DNA of 64,000 nt from Levilactobacillus yonginensis (GTDB taxonomy: Bacteria; Bacillota; Bacilli; Lactobacillales; Lactobacillaceae): NCBI RefSeq assembly GCF_964065165.1, contig NZ_OZ061549.1, positions 2,170,001 to 2,234,000 of the forward strand. Direction: 5' to 3'. A model generated the notes under the pieces. That model did no database searches. It saw nothing but the letters and a program-made list of their open reading frames with translations, and was not told the origin of the DNA. Position 1 is the first letter of the stretch. Every line of letters starts with the position of its first letter. Both the position numbers and the translations under genes were made by a program. Positions 9,119 to 17,180 of this stretch are shown in pieces.

Positions 9119-10771
9119 TTATTTCGTCATATACATGTACTTGTAGATCCATTGAGCGCCTACGGAGTTGTGAACCATACCGTGTAGCTTCATGTTCTTC
9201 AAATAGTAGTTATAGTTTTGATACAGTGGGGTTTCGGCCTGGTCATCGGCCAGGAGCTTTTCAGCTTGGAGCAGTTTGTTCCACCGTCCCGTGGCGCTCA
9301 AGTTGTCAGTCGTGGAGTCATTGATCAGTTTGTCATACTGCTGGTTCTTCCAGCCACCGTAGTTTTGGGGGTTATTGCTGAGCATTGGCTTTAAGAATTC
9401 GATGGGGTCCGCGATATCCGCCCCACGGCCCCCAATGTAAGCGTCATATTGGCCGTTAGTGCTCCGTTGGTAGGCAATCTGGTCCGGTACCGTTTGTAAC
9501 GAAATGGTGAGCCCAGAGAGCTGCTTTTCAGCGGATGCTTTGACCAGTTCGGCTAACTTGCTGGAAGCATCATCGGTGGACGTCAGCAGGGAGAACTTCA
9601 ACGTCTTTAAGTTAAGCTGGGCTAACCCTTTTTTCCAGTAAGTTTTGGCTAGACTGGGGTCATGAGTCACACTTTCGCCGGCATCTTGCAGTTTCCCAAA
9701 GTCTTCGTTTTTAGCGTTATAACTCAGGTAGTTCGTGACCATCCCAGTTGGTTGTAGGGCGGAACCGCTAAAGAGGTCTTTAACGATTTGCTTGCGGTCC
9801 AACGTCAGAGAAATGGCTTTACGGATGTTGACGTTGTTGAAGGCCCGTTTGAGCGTAGCGTCCTTTGAATTTTGGTTGTACAGAATGTAGTTCATGTACG
9901 AGTAAGGACCGGCAAATAGCCGTTTATCCCCCTTGAAGTTCTTGTACTGGTTACTAGACAGGATGGTAAAGTCTAGCTTTTTGGTTTGGTAGAGATTAAG
10001 ACTTGTTTGGGGAATTGGTTCGTAGAACAGGTTGATTTTATTCAGTTTGACCTGGTCCTTGTCCCAATATTTATCATTTTTAACGAACGTCCAGTTCTTG
10101 CTTTCAGGTTCCCACTTACTCATCTTGAAGGGACCAGAATAGGCGACTTTGTCGGGCGCTGTACCGTATTCCTTGCCGTATTTATCCACAAGCTTTTTGT
10201 CCTGTGGCGAGAAGGCCTGGTAGGTCATTAGCTTGTCAAAGTAAGCAATGGGGTGCTCTAGGGTAACGACCAGCGTTTGGTCATCCTTGGCGACAGCTCC
10301 CAACTTATTAGCAGGAAGCTTACCAGCGTTGATGGCCATGGCATTCTTGATGCCTTTAAATATGTACGGGAACATTGACTTAGTGGCTGGCTTAAGTGAG
10401 CGCTGCCACGAGTAGACAAAACTCTGGGCATTGATTGGATCGCCGTTACTAAACGTGGCACCCTTGCGAATGGTAAATGTGTAGGTCTTGCCGTCCTTAG
10501 AAACGGTGTGTTTGGTAGCTAAAGCAGCGACCACTTTATGGTGTTTATCTACGGTCAGCAGGGTATCAAACAAATTTCCGGTCTGGTCGAAGCCACGAGA
10601 CTTGGAAATATCTAACGTAGAGACTGAGAAGTTTGACGATAAGTTGGTCGTGCGCACCAAATCTTGATGAGATGCATCGGACTTTTTACCACAAGCAGCG
10701 AGCGTCAAAACCAGTGTTGCGGAAGTGGCCACCACAGCCAACCAACGCAGGTGGGACGATACTTGAGACAT
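9119..10771 (-). CDS. Oligopeptide-binding lipoprotein, OppA type (SBP family 5)
   Basis: This 550-residue lipoprotein starts at ATG 10771 after GGAGG. It has a signal peptide ending in the lipobox LAAC (Cys at about residue 27). The family-5 fold is clear: VSKDGKTYTFTIRKGATFSN, an FVYSWQRSLKP segment, YSGPFKMSKWEPESK, the VNIRKAISLTLDRKQIV region, and GGRGADIADPIEFLKPM near the C-terminus. It captures peptides on the outer membrane face for an Opp-type ABC importer. No opp permease or ATPase gene is adjacent, so it is an orphan receptor that must use a transporter encoded elsewhere. It could also bind pheromone or cell-wall peptides. Confidence 0.95.
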   Translation of the reverse strand: MSQVSSHLRWLAVVATSATLVLTLAACGKKSDASHQDLVRTTNLSSNFSVSTLDISKSRGFDQTGNLFDTLLTVDKHHKVVAALATKHTVSKDGKTYTFTIRKGATFSNGDPINAQSFVYSWQRSLKPATKSMFPYIFKGIKNAMAINAGKLPANKLGAVAKDDQTLVVTLEHPIAYFDKLMTYQAFSPQDKKLVDKYGKEYGTAPDKVAYSGPFKMSKWEPESKNWTFVKNDKYWDKDQVKLNKINLFYEPIPQTSLNLYQTKKLDFTILSSNQYKNFKGDKRLFAGPYSYMNYILYNQNSKDATLKRAFNNVNIRKAISLTLDRKQIVKDLFSGSALQPTGMVTNYLSYNAKNEDFGKLQDAGESVTHDPSLAKTYWKKGLAQLNLKTLKFSLLTSTDDASSKLAELVKASAEKQLSGLTISLQTVPDQIAYQRSTNGQYDAYIGGRGADIADPIEFLKPMLSNNPQNYGGWKNQQYDKLINDSTTDNLSATGRWNKLLQAEKLLADDQAETPLYQNYNYYLKNMKLHGMVHNSVGAQWIYKYMYMTK

Positions 10772-10857
10772 AAGAGAACCTCCTAATATAAGCTATTAAC
10801 CACGTACCTCGCGCAGTCGCCACCATTGACGATGCCGTCCAAGGTACAACCAAGGAT

Positions 10858-10887
10858 AGTATAGCAGGATTTAGCTAAACTAAGCAA
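10858..10887 (-). promoter_or_regulatory. Promoter of the OppA-like gene
   Basis: Read on the minus strand: TTGCTT (10887-10882), an 18-base spacer and TATACT (10863-10858), about 85 bases upstream of the start codon. Confidence 0.5.
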
Positions 10888-11407
10888 CTGTAAACTATCT
10901 TAGATAAATATAATTAATATTATAAAATGATTTTAACAATTCTCGGAAAATAGGTTACAAATAGCTGCGGCATTTCGTTAGTGTTAGTAAGGCGTGTGTT
11001 TAATAACTAGTGCAACCTTCAGACTAGTCCTGGATAATTAGTGAGCGGGAAGTTTTAAATGAGTTCAGGATACGGGTAAACTAGTCATTGGCGGGAAAGT
11101 GAGCCGCCTACATGGATCAGAATGGCACTTGACTGATGAGTTAGATATTCCTGAGATGCGTGCGAATTCCTACAGTCACCTGGTTACTGGTGTGTAGAGG
11201 TGAAACCGGACAAATCCTGGTTAGCCCGGCTTAAATCACGTCACATGCACCACGTTCTGATAGTGGTATTGGTGAAATAAAAGGACTATATTGCTTGTTA
11301 GACTGCGAAATGATGGTGTTTTAGCGCCATCAATCGGCAGATTGGCTGGGTATTTACGATACAGACAACCCTCAGTCAACATTCTAATGGATGAGGAAGG
11401 TTTCGGC
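10888..11407. other. Intergenic region upstream of the GGDEF gene
   Basis: About 520 bases without a supportable gene. The left part is AT-rich. Near 11309-11330 there is a short hairpin GATGGTG/CGCCATC. No c-di-GMP riboswitch consensus is evident. The open frame extending upstream of the GGDEF start (from 11291) is not supported by a ribosome binding site. Confidence 0.4.
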
Positions 11408-12538
11408 ATGACATGGTCACACTGGCAAGTCCCACCGTTTGAAACGAGCGTGTTCTTCGTCTTAGGCGTGCTTACGCTCTACTGGGTCTCTTATAATTGG
11501 CTGGCAACCTGGTTTCACAACCGGCATAGCAAGCTAAGTGACGACGTCATCAATACCTGGTACGGCGTCATCTACATGTTGGTTTTTGTCTTTAGTATTC
11601 AAACGCTAGTCATTGGTAGTCAGGATGCCTGGCAGTTCATGAATTTTCAACTGATTGCAATTATTTTCTGTGCGTATTTTCTAAATATTCACGTATCGTA
11701 TTATTTCTTTTTCCCAATCGTTTTGATCTACATGGCCTTTAACGGTTCGTTGGGCTACTGGCAGTCGTGGGGGCACGCCGTAACATTGATGGCTTTCTTC
11801 TGGATACTCAATGATATTCGGGTCAGGTGTCACGGGCGGCACAGTATCTTTGCGGTGTATATGCTGGTGGGGGTGCCCTTTGGCGGTTTGCTGTGGCTGT
11901 GGATGAAACTTAAATTTGCGTTCACTTGGACAACGTTCTGGCAGGAATGGATCTACTTGGTAATTTTTGAGGCCTTGCTGTTTATTTATGTATCCATGCT
12001 ATCTCATGATAGTGAAATCAAGGTGCGTCTGGCGAAATTTGCTAGTCACGATGCGCTCACCCAAACGGAAAACTTTGCTGCGTATACTAGCGCGATTGAA
12101 GCTTTGTTTGCGGAGAGTCGTAAGCAAGAGCAGCCGCTGACGATGATGATGTTTGATATCGACCATTTCAAACAGATCAATGACACCTTCGGTCACTCGG
12201 TGGGAGATCAGGTTTTGCGAGAAGTGTCGTCGGTGGTCCAGACCGTGATTGCGGCCAACGATGACCAGATCTCTTTTTATCGAACCGGTGGGGAGGAGTT
12301 TAACCTGCTCTTTCCGACGTATGACTTAGAAACGGCGGCCCCCGTGGTTCATCAAATCTTTGCGGCAGTGAACCACGTGACGATTGAGACGGAAGCGAAT
12401 CAAATCAACGTCACGATTTCCGTCGGGGTAGCGGTTGCCAATACCGATGATCGGTCCCCCATGGACTTTTACAACCGAGTTGACAAGAATCTCTACCATT
12501 CCAAGCGTCACGGGCGGATGCGAATTACGATGGCTTGA
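11408..12538 (+). CDS. Membrane diguanylate cyclase (GGDEF domain)
   Basis: This 376-residue protein has an N-terminal block of about six membrane helices (residues about 15-195), followed by a GGDEF domain. The start is set at ATG 11408, preceded by GAGGAAGG; an upstream in-frame TTG at 11291 has no such site. In the catalytic domain FDIDHFKQINDTFGHSVGDQ carries the metal and nucleotide residues, and the signature is GGEEF at residues 294-298, a form compatible with activity. No RxxD inhibitory site is seen at the usual place before the signature. It should make cyclic di-GMP from two GTP at the membrane. No EAL or PilZ partner occurs in the window. Confidence 0.93.
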   Translation: MTWSHWQVPPFETSVFFVLGVLTLYWVSYNWLATWFHNRHSKLSDDVINTWYGVIYMLVFVFSIQTLVIGSQDAWQFMNFQLIAIIFCAYFLNIHVSYYFFFPIVLIYMAFNGSLGYWQSWGHAVTLMAFFWILNDIRVRCHGRHSIFAVYMLVGVPFGGLLWLWMKLKFAFTWTTFWQEWIYLVIFEALLFIYVSMLSHDSEIKVRLAKFASHDALTQTENFAAYTSAIEALFAESRKQEQPLTMMMFDIDHFKQINDTFGHSVGDQVLREVSSVVQTVIAANDDQISFYRTGGEEFNLLFPTYDLETAAPVVHQIFAAVNHVTIETEANQINVTISVGVAVANTDDRSPMDFYNRVDKNLYHSKRHGRMRITMA

Positions 12539-12548
12539 CTGCCACTTG

Positions 12549-12582
12549 TCGCACATTTTGACTTATATATGTTTGGAGCACA
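12549..12582 (+). repeat. Dispersed box upstream of terminator, copy 1
   Basis: TCGCACATTTTGACTTATAT followed by ATGTTTGGAGCACA. A closely similar 33-base sequence occurs at 62958-62990, again immediately before a strong hairpin terminator. Confidence 0.65.
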
Positions 12583-12616
12583 GAGAGGGTGTGAGACAAG
12601 AGTCTCACACCCTCTC
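12583..12616. terminator. Terminator of the GGDEF gene
   Basis: A perfect 15-bp stem, 12583-12597 with 12602-12616, and a 4-base loop. The T-run is weak, but the stem is very stable. Confidence 0.8.
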
Positions 12617-12960
12617 AAACTTTAGATTGAACCAACCGCCGTTAGCAGATTCGCTGATGGCGCTCGGCTCGTGTACGTGAAGTCGTTGGGATACCGCTTG
12701 ATTAGGGGCCAGCAGCAGTGGTACCTCAGAACGTAGCATACGACTTCTCACGCGGTGTTACATTATGGCTTATCTGAAGGCCTTCTGATAATTTTTCAGA
12801 ATGGCTTCAAATCGAGTGAGAAGCCCAACCTTTGGCTGAAGCGTCCCCACGGCAGGCGGAATCCCTGACCACCGGAGCGCGACCAGGCTAACAGTAAAAT
12901 ATGAGGCTGATGCAAACAAGTTAACTGTCAGTTGTAAGTTAGCCCCATTTGTGATAATCT
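12617..12960. other. Intergenic region before the T-box leader
   Basis: About 340 bases without a gene. It contains a sequence fragment (GGAATCCCTGACCACCGGAG, near 12860) reminiscent of the ends of the palindromic repeats at 29.2 and 51.3 kb. It may be a decayed copy. The asnS promoter should lie at its right end. Confidence 0.3.
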
Positions 12961-12990
12961 GACAACAGTTGCATAGAAATAAAAACGAAT

Positions 12991-13247
12991 GAGACGGTCA
13001 GCGCCGGATTGGAAATGGGTGTTTAGCGAGCTAAGGATGGTGTCAGCTTAGCCACCCACTAATCTAGGAGAACTCCGTCTCTGTTGTGGGCTGAAACCTT
13101 AGGAGTAGGCCTCACCGTCCCCGTCACGTTAACAACGGTGCGTATGTTTAGTACGCTTATTAAAGTTGGTTTTGTATTAAAGACAATTTGGGTGGTACCG
13201 CGGAAAGATCTTTCGTCCCTGTTTGGAGGGATGATGGATCTTTTTTT
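12991..13247 (+). promoter_or_regulatory. T-box leader, asparagine specific
   Basis: Stem I is closed by GAGACGG (12991-12997) with CCGTCTC (13075-13081). Its 3' side carries the bulge sequence GAGAACT, where AAC at 13071-13073 is the expected specifier codon for asparagine. The T-box core TGGGTGGTACCGCGG is at 13189-13203. It is followed by the terminator stem 13207-13219 with 13228-13240 and seven T. Uncharged tRNA-Asn should pair with the specifier and the T-box sequence and prevent termination, turning on asnS when asparaginyl-tRNA is scarce. Confidence 0.93.
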
Positions 13248-13286
13248 GTGTCATCATCGGAATTTTCACTATAAAGGAGAGTAATC

Positions 13287-14678
13287 ATGGCAGAAGTTTT
13301 AGTAAAAGATTTATTTAGCGACCAGCACTTTGCTGAGGATGAAGAAATTGTTTTACACGGTTGGGTTAAGACCGTTCGCGGTTCCAAGCGAGTTGGATTC
13401 ATTGAATTAAGCGATGGTTCAAGCATGAAGCACGCACAAATCGTGATGCGTAGCGACTTGGAAAACTACGCCGAAATGACGAAGTTGCCTTTGAGTTCCA
13501 CGATTAAGGTTGTGGGGACGGTTGTTTATACGCCAGACGCTAAACAACCATTGGAAGTTCACGCTTCTGAAATCGTGTTGGAAGGGGCTTCCGACAACGA
13601 CTACCCCTTACAAAAGAAGAAGCACACGTACGAATACCTGCGGACCATGGCCCACTTACGACCACGGACGGACACGTTCTACGCAGTCTTCCGTATCCGG
13701 TCATTGGCAGCCTTTGCCATTCACCAGTACTTACAGGAACACGGATTTACCTACGTGAACACGCCAATCATCACGAGTAGTGATAGTGAAGGTGCCGGCG
13801 AAATGTTCCGGGTTACCACGCTGGACATGAACAACTTGCCTAAGACTGAGGACGGTAAGGTTGATGACAGCAAGGACTTCTTCAAGGCAGAAACGAACCT
13901 GACAGTGAGTGGTCAACTCCAGGTTGAAGCCTTCGCTCTGTCCTTACGGGATGTTTATACGTTTGGCCCGACTTTCCGGGCGGAAGATTCCCATACTGCC
14001 CGGCACGCCTCTGAATTCTGGATGATCGAACCAGAAATGGCCTTCGCTGACCTACACGACAGTATGAAGGTTTCTGAAGAACTATTGAAGTCCGTGGTAT
14101 CCTACCTCTTGAAGCACGCCAAGGATGAATTGCAGTTTTTGAACGACAACGTCGATGACGACTTGCTGGACCGGTTGCATCAAACTATCGGTGAAAAGTT
14201 TGCGGAAATCACTTACACGCAAGCCATTGAAGAGCTGGAAAAGGCGCCAGTCAAGTTCGACGTTCCCGTTAAGTGGGGGATTGATTTACAGTCCGAACAC
14301 GAACGTTACTTGTGTGAACAGGTCTACGGTCGCCCAACCTTCCTGACCGACTACCCACGTGACATCAAGGCCTTCTACATGCGCGACAACGATGACGGTA
14401 AGACGGTTGCTGCTGCCGACATGTTGGTCCCTCGTATCGGTGAATTGATCGGTGGGAGTCAACGTGAAGAACGAGTCGCCCAATTGGAACAAAAGATCAA
14501 GGACTTCAACTTGCCACCAAAGGAATACGAATGGTACTCAGAACTCCGGAAGTACGGCGAAACGCCACACTCTGGTTTCGGTATCGGTTTTGAACGGTTA
14601 CTGATGTACGTCACCGGGATGGAAAACATCCGCGACGTGATCCCTTACCCACGTACGCCAGGTAACGCTGAATTCTAA
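13287..14678 (+). CDS. asnS: Asparaginyl-tRNA synthetase
   Basis: This 463-residue class IIb synthetase charges tRNA-Asn with asparagine. It has an N-terminal OB-fold anticodon-binding domain (about residues 18-110, [20 protein letters not shown]), motif 2 around [20 protein letters not shown] and motif 3 in [15 protein letters not shown] near the C-terminus. The length and the inserted segment after [10 protein letters not shown] are like the E. coli-type enzyme, longer than the roughly 430-residue form I associate with many Firmicutes. A second asnS elsewhere in the genome is therefore plausible. ATG 13287 follows AAAGGAGAG. It is controlled by the Asn T-box directly upstream. Confidence 0.96.
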   Translation: MAEVLVKDLFSDQHFAEDEEIVLHGWVKTVRGSKRVGFIELSDGSSMKHAQIVMRSDLENYAEMTKLPLSSTIKVVGTVVYTPDAKQPLEVHASEIVLEGASDNDYPLQKKKHTYEYLRTMAHLRPRTDTFYAVFRIRSLAAFAIHQYLQEHGFTYVNTPIITSSDSEGAGEMFRVTTLDMNNLPKTEDGKVDDSKDFFKAETNLTVSGQLQVEAFALSLRDVYTFGPTFRAEDSHTARHASEFWMIEPEMAFADLHDSMKVSEELLKSVVSYLLKHAKDELQFLNDNVDDDLLDRLHQTIGEKFAEITYTQAIEELEKAPVKFDVPVKWGIDLQSEHERYLCEQVYGRPTFLTDYPRDIKAFYMRDNDDGKTVAAADMLVPRIGELIGGSQREERVAQLEQKIKDFNLPPKEYEWYSELRKYGETPHSGFGIGFERLLMYVTGMENIRDVIPYPRTPGNAEF

Positions 14679-14769
14679 AGTGATTGTTTAATTGCAAAAA
14701 TAGCGCCCGAGATGTTTGTACTAGTCCCTGTCAAGTTGTCATATGAAATAATATAATTTTATGTTGTCT

Positions 14770-15663
14770 CTAAGCGGCCTCACTCCGGTATTCTACCGGG
14801 GTGAGGTCGTTTCTTGCTGGTGAGCGATCTAGGTGATTGAAGTAGTGGATTCCTTCCTTTACCAGCGCTTCAAATTCTTCGTAGGTTTTGGGCATTGGAT
14901 GACGATCCATCCAATGCGTCTTGAACTCATTCCACCAACGTTCCATTGGCGCGTTATCGCAAGGCGTACCCGGTCGTGACATACTGCGTGTGACTTCGTA
15001 GGGGACCAGAAAGTTATTGAATTGTTTGGACGTATAAGCCGATCCGCGGTCAGTATGAACTACCGGATTGACGTCACCAGCGTACTCAAAAGCCCGCCGA
15101 AATACTTCGATTTCGGCATCTGCTGTTTCTGTTTTACTTAAGTTAGAGGCAATCAAGACCCGTCCGTAAAGGTCCAAAACGCCGCTCAACCGCATTTTGA
15201 ACTGCCCATTAACGCCGTAAGATAATTCAGTTGAATCGGACAGCCAAACCTGATTAGGGGCGGTGGCCGTAAAATTTTGGTTCAAAAGATTATCTTGCAT
15301 GTACTGTTCTTGTTCCTTGATTCTATGATGCTTCTTGACCCGAATCTGGCATCGAATCCCTAGGTTACCCATAATGCGTTTGACTCGCTTAATGGTAACG
15401 TCAAAGGTGATCTGCTCGTCTCGGTTCAGGTTTGATAAAATCTTACCAGCACCGATTGCTTGATGATGTTGTTTAAACCAATATGTGATGCGTTCTTCTA
15501 GTAGCTTTTCTTGAGCGCCCCAGACCGTTTCTTGACGGTGGAGGAACTTATTGTAGGCTTGCCGGCTCACGCCGACGTATGACAATAATTTTGTGATGGC
15601 ACCGTGTTTCCCTTGACTGACCTCGCTGATTGCCCGATATGCCAGTCGATGTTGTTGTTTCAC
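14770..15663 (-). CDS. IS3-family transposase OrfB (DDE integrase domain)
   Basis: This 297-residue protein is the catalytic half of the transposase, with an N-terminal HTH_21-like segment and an rve-type integrase core. The DDE triad is visible as WLSDSTEL, VVHTDRGSAYTS and NAPMERWWNEFK. It starts with GTG at 15663, overlapping the orfA stop (GTGA), and lies in the -1 frame relative to orfA. A full-length OrfAB by ribosomal frameshifting is expected. Intact. Confidence 0.95.
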   Translation of the reverse strand: MKQQHRLAYRAISEVSQGKHGAITKLLSYVGVSRQAYNKFLHRQETVWGAQEKLLEERITYWFKQHHQAIGAGKILSNLNRDEQITFDVTIKRVKRIMGNLGIRCQIRVKKHHRIKEQEQYMQDNLLNQNFTATAPNQVWLSDSTELSYGVNGQFKMRLSGVLDLYGRVLIASNLSKTETADAEIEVFRRAFEYAGDVNPVVHTDRGSAYTSKQFNNFLVPYEVTRSMSRPGTPCDNAPMERWWNEFKTHWMDRHPMPKTYEEFEALVKEGIHYFNHLDRSPARNDLTPVEYRSEAA

Positions 15664-16334
15664 CCCTTGCGCTGAAGTTCCTGATATTTTTTTACAAATT
15701 CTTCCAGTAGTTTCATGTCGGCGACCTGACCTTCCAATTGTCGAATCCGTAGATTCGCTTTGTCTAGGTCGGTCACTTCTTTTTGTGCCTTACGGCGCCC
15801 ACGGTTGTCTCTTAGAACCTCATATCCGCCATCTTTAGCCTTCATAACCCATGAACGAGCCTGCTGATAGGAGACTTGATAATGTTCGGCCGCTTCGCTA
15901 TATGAGTGCTTGTGTTTGGTAATGAATTCAACGACTTCAATACGCTCTTCCCACGTGGTTTTTCGACTCATTTTCGGGACCTGCTTTCTTGACGGCGACG
16001 CCGTCACAGTTTTGTCCCTATTATACTTGGAAACCCAAGTCATTACTTGGGAAAATGAACGTAAACCATACTTCATAGCTAGTTCCTGTGCGGAACCTTC
16101 ACCGTTCAAAAAGGCATAGATAACCTGTAGTTTGAAGGCACTACTGTAGTGATGATTTTTCTTGGCTTCCCTCAGTCCATCAAGGCCATCACGGTGGTAT
16201 CGATCTAGCCACTGAGCCACCGTATGCTCACCTAAACCATTTGCTTTTCCAAAGGCTGTACTTGATAGTCCCGAAGCCTCAAATTCGTTAATCAATGCCA
16301 GCTTCTCCATGGCACTAAACTTGGCTCTTGGCAT
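15660..16334 (-). CDS. IS3-family transposase OrfA (DNA-binding)
   Basis: This 224-residue protein has two helix-turn-helix segments (about residues 5-50 and 120-165) and a C-terminal leucine-zipper-like coiled coil (LDKANLRIRQLEGQVADMKL). This is the layout of IS150-group OrfA proteins. A run of seven A on the minus strand (15693-15687), about 25-30 bases before the stop, is a plausible -1 slippery site. The frame after slippage runs without a stop into orfB. Confidence 0.93.
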   Translation of the reverse strand: MPRAKFSAMEKLALINEFEASGLSSTAFGKANGLGEHTVAQWLDRYHRDGLDGLREAKKNHHYSSAFKLQVIYAFLNGEGSAQELAMKYGLRSFSQVMTWVSKYNRDKTVTASPSRKQVPKMSRKTTWEERIEVVEFITKHKHSYSEAAEHYQVSYQQARSWVMKAKDGGYEVLRDNRGRRKAQKEVTDLDKANLRIRQLEGQVADMKLLEEFVKKYQELQRKG

Positions 16335-16453
16335 ACAAAAAATCCCTCCGTCATTGTCAGATGAATTATATTATTTCATCTGACAACCACAGAGGGATCA
16401 TAACAGTTTTCTCGGACGCTATTTTTGTGCTGGTGATTAAGTTTGATTCAACA

Positions 16454-16570
16454 ACTAAAGGTTGAAAATTTGAAAATCATTATCAAGCCAAGAATAGTCA
16501 GGCGTTATAGACTTAAAATTAGTCTCACCCCGCCACCTGCGGCCTAAACAAGTTCTTGGAAATTAAGTTA
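16454..16570 (+). repeat. Mosaic intergenic repeat, copy 1 (short)
   Basis: It starts with ACTAAAGGTTGAAAATTTGA, contains TATAGACTTAAAATTAGTCT and CCACCTGCGGC, and ends near GTTAGCTTAAG. Similar sequences occur at 29070-29640 and 44364-44640. This copy runs up to the stop codon of the Rrf2 gene on the other strand, so it forms that gene's 3' end. Confidence 0.8.
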
Positions 16571-16993
16571 GCTTAAGCGCTGCATCAGGGTCACATCGTT
16601 TAAGATGTCTTGCAAGGTGATTTTAGCCATTTTGGCTTCAGCCGCGGCTTGAATCTCCTGATAGTAGTGGCTCAAGACCTTGGGAACCGTTTGGCCGACT
16701 GGACAATTTTGAGACGTATGTGTGTCCACGTTCAGTAGGGGAGCTTGGCCGGGGAGCGTAGCGTAGATGTCACGCAGGGTGATTTCGGCTGGATTGTGTG
16801 CCAGTGCAAGTTGAGTGGGGCCGTGAGTGGGGGCTAACAACTGATGGTGTTTTAGATTAGCCATGATTTTCCGAATTAAGCTGGGCGATGTTTCAAGACT
16901 GCTGGCAATTTCCTGGCTAGTCATCTTTTTACCTTTAAAGTAGGCGATGTAGACCAGGACGTGGATGGTATCGCTGAACTGGGTGTTTGCCAT
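16568..16993 (-). CDS. Rrf2-family transcriptional regulator
   Basis: This 141-residue winged-helix repressor has the Rrf2 core FSDTIHVLVYIAYFKGKKMT and the recognition region SQEIASSLETSPSLIRKIM. It has only one cysteine (NCPVG, about residue 99), not the three-cysteine cluster of iron-sulfur members such as IscR and NsrR. It may therefore be a thiol-, NAD(P)- or otherwise-sensing member. ATG 16993 follows AGGAG. It is divergent from the small Rossmann protein at 17181, and both promoters carry palindromes, so self-regulation and control of that neighbour are likely. Confidence 0.9.
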   Translation of the reverse strand: MANTQFSDTIHVLVYIAYFKGKKMTSQEIASSLETSPSLIRKIMANLKHHQLLAPTHGPTQLALAHNPAEITLRDIYATLPGQAPLLNVDTHTSQNCPVGQTVPKVLSHYYQEIQAAAEAKMAKITLQDILNDVTLMQRLS

Positions 16994-17007
16994 GTAGAGG
17001 CTCCTCT

Positions 17008-17050
17008 CTGTTAAGATTATGTATTATATTCTATAACAGTTTGGTGTAAA
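17008..17050 (-). promoter_or_regulatory. Promoter and possible operator of the Rrf2 gene
   Basis: Minus strand: TTTACA (17050-17045), a 16-base spacer and TATAAT (17028-17023). The region is bracketed by CTGTTA (17008-17013) and TAACAG (17034-17039), a 32-bp interrupted palindrome covering the -10 and start site, suitable for autorepression. Confidence 0.55.
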
Positions 17051-17095
17051 AATCAGGTAAAACGCCCAACTAGTTTGTTTTATTGTGCCAATAAA

Positions 17096-17147
17096 TTGAC
17101 ATTTTAGAAAAAAGCGGTTATTCTTAAAACTGTACTTAAAAAGAATA
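17096..17147 (+). promoter_or_regulatory. Promoter and candidate Rrf2 operator of the Rossmann gene
   Basis: TTGACA (17096-17101), a 17-base spacer and TATTCT (17119-17124). The -10 begins an inverted repeat, TATTCTT (17119-17125) with AAGAATA (17141-17147), which places a repressor over the start site. Confidence 0.6.
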
Positions 17148-17180
17148 CAAAATTTAAAAACTTATCAGGGGGTCTGCATT

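Larger units (their letters stand above)
14717..16405 (-). mobile_element. IS3-family insertion sequence, IS150-like group
   Basis: An element of about 1.69 kb with imperfect terminal inverted repeats. The left end reads TGTACTAGTCCCTGTC and the right end, reversed, reads TGTTATGATCCCTCTG; both continue into GTTGTCA-ATGAAATAATATAATT. It is flanked by a 3-bp duplication GTT (14714-14716 and 16406-16408), as IS3 elements commonly make. It carries two overlapping minus-strand genes, orfA and orfB, both intact, so it may be active. Exact ends are inferred from the repeats and the duplication. Confidence 0.9.
14693..16428 (+). terminator. asnS terminator split by an IS element
   Basis: The left arm AAAAATAGCGCCCGAGA ends at 14712. 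The matching right arm TCTCGGACGCTATTTTT begins at 16410. The arms pair over 17 bases with one G-U pair. If the IS and one copy of its GTT duplication are removed, the arms are joined by a short T-rich loop to give a normal rho-independent terminator. In its present state the hairpin cannot form. Confidence 0.85.

Noticed and set aside
10888..11407. Cyclic di-GMP riboswitch before the GGDEF gene
   Set aside because: I could not find the conserved GEMM core sequence; only a short generic hairpin is present.
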